The notes under the pieces are model-generated. The model was not told the DNA's origin and ran no database searches. It was given only the letters and a program-made list of their open reading frames with translations. Positions 38,501 to 47,500 of a stretch of DNA of 64,000 nucleotides are shown here, piece by piece. Positions within the stretch are counted from its first letter, which is position 1, and each line of letters begins with the position of its first letter. Origin of the DNA: Alviniconcha marisindica (lineage: Eukaryota; Mollusca; Gastropoda; Provannidae); contig JABMCL010003296.1 of NCBI GenBank assembly GCA_018857735.1, forward strand, positions 101,001 through 165,000. Direction: 5' to 3'. The position numbers were made by a program, and so were the translations under genes.

Positions 38501-41500
38501 CTCAAGATGGGGCTGTGTTAAGATTAGCAGTATCCTTCCACAGTGACCTGACCTCAGCTACTCACTCCGGTCTGACAGTACCTCTCAAGATGGGGCTGTG
38601 TTAAGATTAGCAGTATCCTTCCACAGTGACCTGACCTCAGCTACTCACTCCGGTCTGACAGTACCTCTCAAGATGGGGCTGTGTTAAGAACAGATAAGGA
38701 ACAATTAACCTTGTTGCTGCTGCTGAAGATGCAGCCAGGAAATGAGTGAGTGTCCTGTTGACTTGCGGGTCACTGGGTTAATTGCTTGGATGACTTGGTT
38801 CTTACTGCTGATTGTTTCTGTGTTTGTTGATGTTGTTTCCAACACATTTTCTATAACCAAAGTGCAAAATCTTTTAAAATAAACTCTTGCAAGCCTCGGC
38901 AGTGTTATAATGTGATTATTTAATTTGTGATGACTTTAGATAATTCTGTTTCCAGAGACTAAAAGCTTTCGGTTTGGTGTTACGATTGAAGTGGATGTTC
39001 GGTTCAATGAAAGTGACAAGGAGTCTGCACTGTACCTGTCACTGGTGGCACAGATCAAACGTGAGGTAAGGCTCGTATGCATTTTGCCTGATTTTCATTT
39101 TTCATATATACAAATAATCTGGTCTTTGTTTTCATGCAGTAGCTGACCAAAGTCATATGAAACTGCTGGGTTAACCTTCATATTAAAAAGAGAATGAGTC
39201 TATACTGGAAACGTGAAAATTATGGGGAAGGGAGGGTGGCTGTCATTCACCAGTCAGATTAAGTTTCAGTTATAATTTGTCCATGAAGTCAAAATCAAGT
39301 GATGGTGACTGTTTAGGCAAATTAAACCAAATGATACGTTTTCGGTAATCCTAAACTAATCGTTAAACAATGGAACAAAACATTTTTGGCATCTCTTTTT
39401 GATTAGATTGTGTAACCTATATCAGATTGGGACAAAAAAGCAACAGGTTGGCTAGTATGTTACTTCAGATTTGCAGCAGCTGTCTTTTCCCACATTTCCA
39501 GACCCATGACACTGAATAGAGAACCACCTTGAACGTCTGGTTGAACAAGTCTTCCTGTTTGGTTGAGTGATAGATCAATGAAAACAGCCAGTTGAGAAAG
39601 AAACAAACAGCTCTGTCCAACGGAGCTAAACTCAAAGCAAGGCCCAACATGGCAGCACCCATGCATTGAGAGGCAGCTGCTGAAGAAGTTGTGATCTAAG
39701 ACCGATGACTGTTCAAACTGCGTAACCTGCATTCAGGATGTGCAGGGCAGGTGCTGCATACAGCCCACTAGCGACATACCTGTCTGCAGCTCTGATTGGT
39801 TGATGCTTCAGTTGGTTTGCCAACCTTCAGATTCCTTCTCGCTCCATATGTACATCACCTGCCCCTCTGTTGGTGGAATAGAGAATTCAAGGGGGACGGA
39901 TGACTGGCCAAACAGAATAATTTTATTTAAAAATGTGCTCTTGCTAACGCAAATCGTCACTGTAACCCGCATGCAGCCAACCGTCACATGTCTTGAAACA
40001 AGATGGTCAGGCTCTGCAGGCAGATATGCTAATAGGGATGGCAGTCATTTAACACACAGAGTCTGCTTGAATTCTCAAAATTCTCATGATGGGTCCATCA
40101 CCTGTCAAAGCTTTTGATTTTGTTCTTTTGCCAAATCACTTTTGCTCTGTGAGTTTTCACTAAAGATGATAGATCATATCATAATTGTCCTACAGTCATT
40201 AAAGGTTGATTAATTGCCCCCCTCCCCTCCCTCCCCGGTCCATGTTACAGTAGTGGGCAGGGTGAAATGGCTTCCATTTACTGGCCCTATCTAGAGAGGG
40301 CAAGAATCTGCTCCAGGTTGCAAATGTTTTCACTCAGGAAATCTGCAACATAGAGAATTAAGACATAATTAAGGATGGCTATGATTGTAACTAAGGATGG
40401 TTGTGATTGTGTAAGTTCATGACTGGTGTTAATGCATGCCTGCAGAGGAGAATACTTTGTAACTGGAAACAATGTTGATTTCAGCTGACCGCAGCCCTGG
40501 TCAACAGGGAGAAGGGCATTGTAGACGTCAAGATCTTGGCCATTCGGTAAGTTCATTGACACTGCATTATACCACACTGCACCAAATGATGTTACACCAC
40601 ACCACATGACATTATACTGCACCACATCACATTACACCACACTGCACCAGATGATGTTACACCACACCGCATGACATTATACTGTACCACATCACATTAC
40701 TCCACACTGCACCACATCTCATTAAACCACACACCACCACATCACATTAAACCACATCACATTACACCAAACCACATGGCTTTACAACACAGCACACCAC
40801 ATGACAGGACTACATCGCACTACACTGCATCACACCACATGACATTGCACCACATGGCATTATACCACACTACATCGCATTAAACCACATCACAGTACAC
40901 CACATCACACTATACCACACCACAGAACACCGCAACACATTACACTCCTCCATCTGCCATCGCACACCCAAGCACTCACTTTCACATACACCCTCTCTCT
41001 CTCTCTCAGTTTATGCCACACAGACACACACTCACATACACCACATCAGATGACACCATATCACACAGGGCATTACTTCACATTACACCACATTGTGTTT
41101 CAGTGCACAACACCACATTGCATTACACCACACCACATGGAATTGCATCAGTAGACATCACACCACACCACACCATTTTCCTCATAAGCTAAAGCATAGC
41201 ACAGGAGCAAAATACTGCTGCATTCTGAACAAAACTTTCAACTATGGTGCATGCTCACTGGTAAGGAGAAATTGATAGCAGCTACAATCAGATGGGGCAG
41301 ATTACGACCATTTGAATACGGAATCAGTTTCACACCATCATGCATTCTAGCAGTCAACACAGAGTGGTCAAACCAATCCAGATGGTGAAAGGAGTGGGGA
41401 TCAAAACTCCGCACAGACCCCCACGACAAGAGCTGATGTTAACGTAGCCAGTGTTTCATACCTTCTTACAGCATGGGTAGCATCGAGGTTGACGCAGAAG

Positions 41501-44500
41501 CAGTGACTGTCAAGGACGCTGCTGAGGATGTGGAGTCTCTTCTGTCGAGGTCGCTGCTTAACCTTTCTAGAAGAGAACTGACCATTGGGGGCAAGACTGG
41601 ATCATCCACTGTGCACGTGAATGGTAGCACACGTAAGTAATAAAAAGTAGTTCATGTTCCTTAATCCCAAAACTGTCTTCCTGTGCCGGGAGGGTTTATC
41701 CTGGTTCATACCATCACCGAGTCTTCCTGTGCCGGGAGGGTTTATCCTGGTTCATACCATCACTGAGTCTTCCTGTGCTGGGAGGGTTTATCCTGGTTCA
41801 TACCATCACCGAGTCTTCCTGTGCCGGGAGAGTTTATCCTGGTTCATACCATCACCGAGTCTTCCTGTGCCGGGAGAGTTTATCCTGGTTCATACCATCA
41901 CCGAGTCTTCCTGTGCCGGGAGGGTTTATCCTGGTTCATACCATCACCGAGTCTTCCTGTGCCGGGAGGGTTTATCCTGGTTCATCACCACCCCCACCGG
42001 GAAAGGTCTTCCTGTGCCGGGAGGGTTTATCCTGGTTCATACCATCACCGAGTCTTCCTGTGCCGGGAGGGTTTATCCTGGTTCATACCATCACTGAGTC
42101 TTCCTCTGCTGGTAGATTGTATATTGTTGTATGGCGTGATGTGGTATGCTATGATGTTGTATGATGTGTGGCTTTGTACACGTAAGGTATGAGATATATA
42201 TAGATATGTATTATATATAACAATATATTGTTGTATGGCGTGACGTGGTATGCTATGATGTGTGGTATTGTACACGTAAGGTATGAGATATATATATATA
42301 TATATAACAATATACTTTATTAATCCCAGTGGGAAATTAAAGCTGTCATTTGATCACACAACAAAGAACATATCTCAATAATTCTAAATCATGAACTACT
42401 TGCACATACACACTCTTAGACATACACCCCCTTTCTCTCAATCTGCATACACTAATACGTAGTTATAGCAAACCCAAAATTACCTGGAATAATGCTTTCT
42501 CTGTGTCAAACCAAAACGTAAAAACTCTCAAATTGAATAAAAATCATTAGGTTGACACTATATATATAGTGTGTGTAGTATAATGTATATTATATAGTGT
42601 GGCATGATGTTGTATGGTGTGGTATAATGTAAAATGGTGTACATGGTGCAATATGCTGTAGTATGGTGTGATGTGATAACTGATGTGGTGTGTGATGTGG
42701 CTTTTTCGCCCCAGAGAGAATGGACAGCAGACCATGGGGCATGCTGATTGCAGTGTTGTATGGTATTGTATGGAATGACATGGCATGACTTGCTTCCCCC
42801 AATGGGAGGCGACAGCAGACCATGTGACGTGCTGATGGCAATGACATGTATGGTATTGTATGGTGCGGTCTGTTATCACATGACTTGCTTTCCCCCAGTG
42901 ACAGGCGACAGCAGACCGTGTGATGTTCTGATGGCAATAAGGACATGTATAGTATGGCATGACATGGCATGATTTCCCCCCAGTGACAAGCGACAGCAGA
43001 CCGTGTGATGTACTGATGGCAATAAGGACATGTATAGTATGGCATGACATGGCATGACTTGCTTCCCCCAATGGGAGGTGACAGCAGACCATGTGACTTG
43101 CTGATGGCAATAAGGACATGTATAGTATGGCATGACATGGCATGACTTGCTTCCCCCAATGGGAGGCGACAGCAGACCATGTGACGTGCTGATGGCAATG
43201 GACATGTATAGTATGGCATGACATGGCATGATTTCCCCCAGTGACAGGCGACAGCAGACCTGTGATGTTCTGATGGCAATAAGGACATGTATAGTATGGC
43301 ATGACATGGCATGATTTCCCCCAGTGACAAGCGACAGCAGACCGTGTGATGTTCTGATGGCAATAAGGACATGTATAGTATGGCATGACATGGCATGATT
43401 TCCCCCAGTGACAGGCGACAGCAGACCGTGTGATGTTCTGATGGCAATAAGGACATGTATAGTATGGCATGACATGGCATGATTTCCCCCCCGTGACAGG
43501 CGACAGCAGACCGTGTGATGTTCTGATGGCAATAAGGACATGTATAGTATGGCATGACATGGCATGATTTCCCCCAGTGACAGGCGACAGCAGACCGTGT
43601 GATGTTCTGATGGCAATAAGGACATGTATAGTATGGCATGACATGGCATGATTTTCCCCCAGTGACAGGCGACAGTAGACCGTGTGATGTGCTGATGGCA
43701 ATAAGGACATGTATAGTATGGCATGACAGGCATGATTTCCCCCAGTGACAGGCGACAGCAGACCATTTGATGTTCTGATGGCAGTAAGGACATGTATAGT
43801 ATGGCATGACATGGCATGATTTCCCCCAGTGACAGGCGACAGCAGACCATTTGATGTTCTGATGGCAATAAGGACATGTATAGTATTGCATGGCATAGCA
43901 TGACATGGCATGGCGTGACTTGTTTTCCCCAGTGACAGGCGACAGCAAACCATGTGACGTGCTGATGGCACTGGGGACGTGTGACCGAGCCACAGAAGTG
44001 TGCGAGGAGTCAGAAGGAAGGCCTTTCTGCAGGTGAGTGACTGTCAATTTTTATTGTGCCAGTTTGATAGTTGGACATGGTTGATACTTTGCCACATGTT
44101 CTGGCCTTGTTCATGACGTCACTGACACAGACTGCCAGGCACGCAAATGGCAGCACTCACAGTTGTGTTTTCATGACTTTCAAAAGTAAACGTTTAACAG
44201 ACGGTCCATAAACAACCCTGAACTAACCACACTGGCAAAGAACTTTTAGACATTCTGGTGCGGCTACATTCTGTGCTGAACTGAACCGACTGCAGTGGCA
44301 GAGAACCTTCAGACGTTCTTGTGTGGCTACATTCTGTGCTGAACTGAACCGACTGCTGTGGCAGAGAACCTTCAGACATTCTGGTGCAGCTACATTCCAT
44401 GCTGAACTGAACCAACTGCAGTGGCAGAGATAATTTCTGTGCCTATGTGCGCTGGTTTCTTGGGTTTTGATAACAGTATGTTTCTTTAGAAAATGAGTCT

Positions 44501-47500
44501 TGAAGAATATATAGTTTCTTAGCATTTGATCAGCAAGCTATTCTTGAACCTGTTTCATTTTTATATATTCAAGAGTAATATTACTCTATTTGTTTTTCAA
44601 TTTTACTTTGTTGCTACTCAATTCTTTTTCCAGGAAAGCACAGATACCTGGTGAGTTTTTTTTTTTGTGTGTGTGTGTGTGTATGTGTGTGTGTGCTGTT
44701 GATGATTAAGTTATTAGTTGTTGAATTCATAAAAAAAAGTTTGGCACTGCACAGCCAGCTTGGAGTGTGCTCCAATCCAACTGTGTCATGGCAGACCAGC
44801 CCCAAAACATTTTCAACGAGGGTCACTTATGTGATCAAATTGTCCAAGGCTTACAAAGCTTCAAGTAATGAACTAAAAGAAATTGTTAAATTAACTTAAG
44901 TAAAGACAAATATAAGTAACATGTAGCTTTGCGGATATTTAAATGTGCTATACCTCCTTGGTGGATATTCAAACATGATATACCTCTTCATGGATATTTA
45001 AACATGCTATACCTCCTCGGTGGATATTCAAACATGCCATACCTCCTGATGGATATTTAGACATGTTATATCTCCTTTGTGGATATTTAAATGTGCTATA
45101 CCTCCTCATGGATATTTAGACATGTTATATCTCCTTTGTGGATATTTAAATGTGCTATACCTCCTCATGGATATTTAGACATGTTATATCTCCTTTGTGG
45201 ATATTTAAATGTGCTATACCTCATTGGATATTCAAACATACTATACCTCCTCAGTGGATATTCATATGTGCTATGTAGTTACACTCACTCATTCATCAAA
45301 CTCAAACACAAAAACTTTAATACTTAAGTACATGTGACTTGATCGCAGTGAGTCTGCTGGAAAGCAGAGAACAGCACTATACAAAGAAACAATCAGTCAG
45401 TCGATCAAACTTCAATGTACGAATGTTTGAACTGAATTATTGTTAGTATACTTACTCATTACTTTTTTTGTTTGTTTTGTTGTTCATTTCCAGTGTTATG
45501 TTGTTTTAGCTGTTGTGATTGTTTAAATGTTGTTCATTTCCATCTACCTAGTGTCATTTTAGCTTCTGTGATTGTTTAAATGCTGTTCATTTCCATTTGT
45601 CTTATGCCATTTTAGCTGTTGTGGTTCTTTGAATGTCGTTTGTTTCTATTTTATCTTATGTTGTTTTTTGTTGTTGTTGTACTCATCTTCTAAAGGGAAA
45701 AAAGGGGAAAGCTTGCTTGACTGAAACACCAGCAACATTTACAACAAAGACAACACCCACACAACACAATTCCTTGTCCTAAAAGAATGGCACTGTTATG
45801 CTCAAGCTAATCTCCACTTAAGAAAAATGGGCAGGCGGGGGACAATTCGTCAAACTTTCCCCCATAATCTTCATAATCCTCGCCAAAGCATTTAAAAAAT
45901 CAAAAACAGATTAGAACACAATCATTGAAAGCAATGTTATTATAACTATGAAGAGCAGAAGCAAAAATAAATTGACGTTTAAAATCCAGACCATTTTAAA
46001 CCATCATCACCACAATAATCATTATCACTGTTATTCTCATGCTGTTCCATTCTGTTTTGGTGCATATAAACAGGCTCAGAATCATGGATGCTCATCGTTG
46101 GCATGTCCACGGGAGTGCCTCTGGTTGCTATCATCGCTGGATTCATCGCCTGCTGCGTGCTGGCACACAGGAGACGAGGCAGCAAGAATGAAACCAGCCC
46201 CACTACCAGGCGGTAATTAAGCATCTTGGTGACGAAGATTAATATTTTGTATCATGTCTCTTCATAGCATGGTGATATAGGCAACAACAACAAAAGAGAA
46301 AAAAACTTCTATATATTAGTACGTTATCCACAGGGCTGTGGTCAGTCAACTTAACAATGTAAGTCATAACATCAGTGTTGTACAAAATAGCTCTTACATT
46401 GACGGTCAACTTAACAGTATAAGTCATAACATCAGTGTTGTACAAAATAGCTCTTACATTGACGGTCAACTTAACAGTATAAGTCATAACATCAGTGTTG
46501 TACAAAATAGCTCTTACATTGACGGTCAACTTAACAGTATAAGTCATAACATCAGTGTTGTACAAAATATCTCTTACATTGATGGTCAACTTAACAGTAT
46601 AAGTCGTAACATCAGTGTTGTACAAAATATCTCTTACATTGTTACAAGCGGTAAAGTCATATCCGTCTTTCAGAAATAGCTGTGTGGTATTGGTAACAGG
46701 ACACTGAAGTAGTATGTGGTTAACTGATAGGGCATTCATACAAATGCATGTGACATTGTGTGAATATTTAGTGTTCCAGCTTGTATATTGCTCCTGCCTC
46801 TTGGACAAGAAATATCACAGGTTTATTTTTCTCAAGCTCTTTATACACACACACACAGATATACTTCTCGGTGTTTGTAACTGTCTCCTTGTCAACACTG
46901 GTTACTTCTGCCAGAGGGTGCACCAGTCTGTCTGTGTCTGTGTACACATGTGTGTCTGTCTGTCTGTCTGCCTGACTGCCCAACAGATGAGTTATGCACA
47001 TGCAGGAATGTAGATTCCTTCTGCTGAGAACCCAGTGCAGTTCAGTATTGTCTTGAATTCTAACGTACTGTATAATTTCTGACCTCACCGTTCATTCAGC
47101 TACTCATTAAAGTTGACCTGTGCATACGACTTTTAGTACTTTGACCATATCTCACGGTCATATGGCAGTGCCAGACTGTTTTCAGCTGAAATTTTGTTTT
47201 CATCCAATCAAGTTGAAACTTGTTTTGTTCATTACGTTGACTAGAACAGATCATCAGTATACACCTTTTTTTTTCTAGTGTGTTTGTTTTGCTTTTCTTG
47301 TGTGCAAAGGAGACTATTAATGTGTTATCTAACTCGACAAAAACGAACATTGGCATTTTCTGAAACACTGTTTAAGTGAAGTTTTTCAAACTTACATTGT
47401 TTGGGGTCTACAGATTTTACTGCATTTGGTTGCCTTGGCCATGTCAGAAACAAACTGCAATGGTTTTTGTTGCACTCTTTTCTTTTTCTTTTTTCTTTTT

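Noticed and set aside
37905..38505. Minus-strand open frames over the EGF junction
   Set aside because: Antisense of the 97-bp repeat. Real coding is plus strand.
41654..42192. Plus-strand frames of 120-147 codons
   Set aside because: Translation of the 46-bp minisatellite. It carries no splice context and no family match.
42547..44047. Long minus-strand open frames of about 480 codons
   Set aside because: They run through the 84-bp tandem array. The period is a multiple of 3, so absence of stops is automatic. No homology or codon signal.
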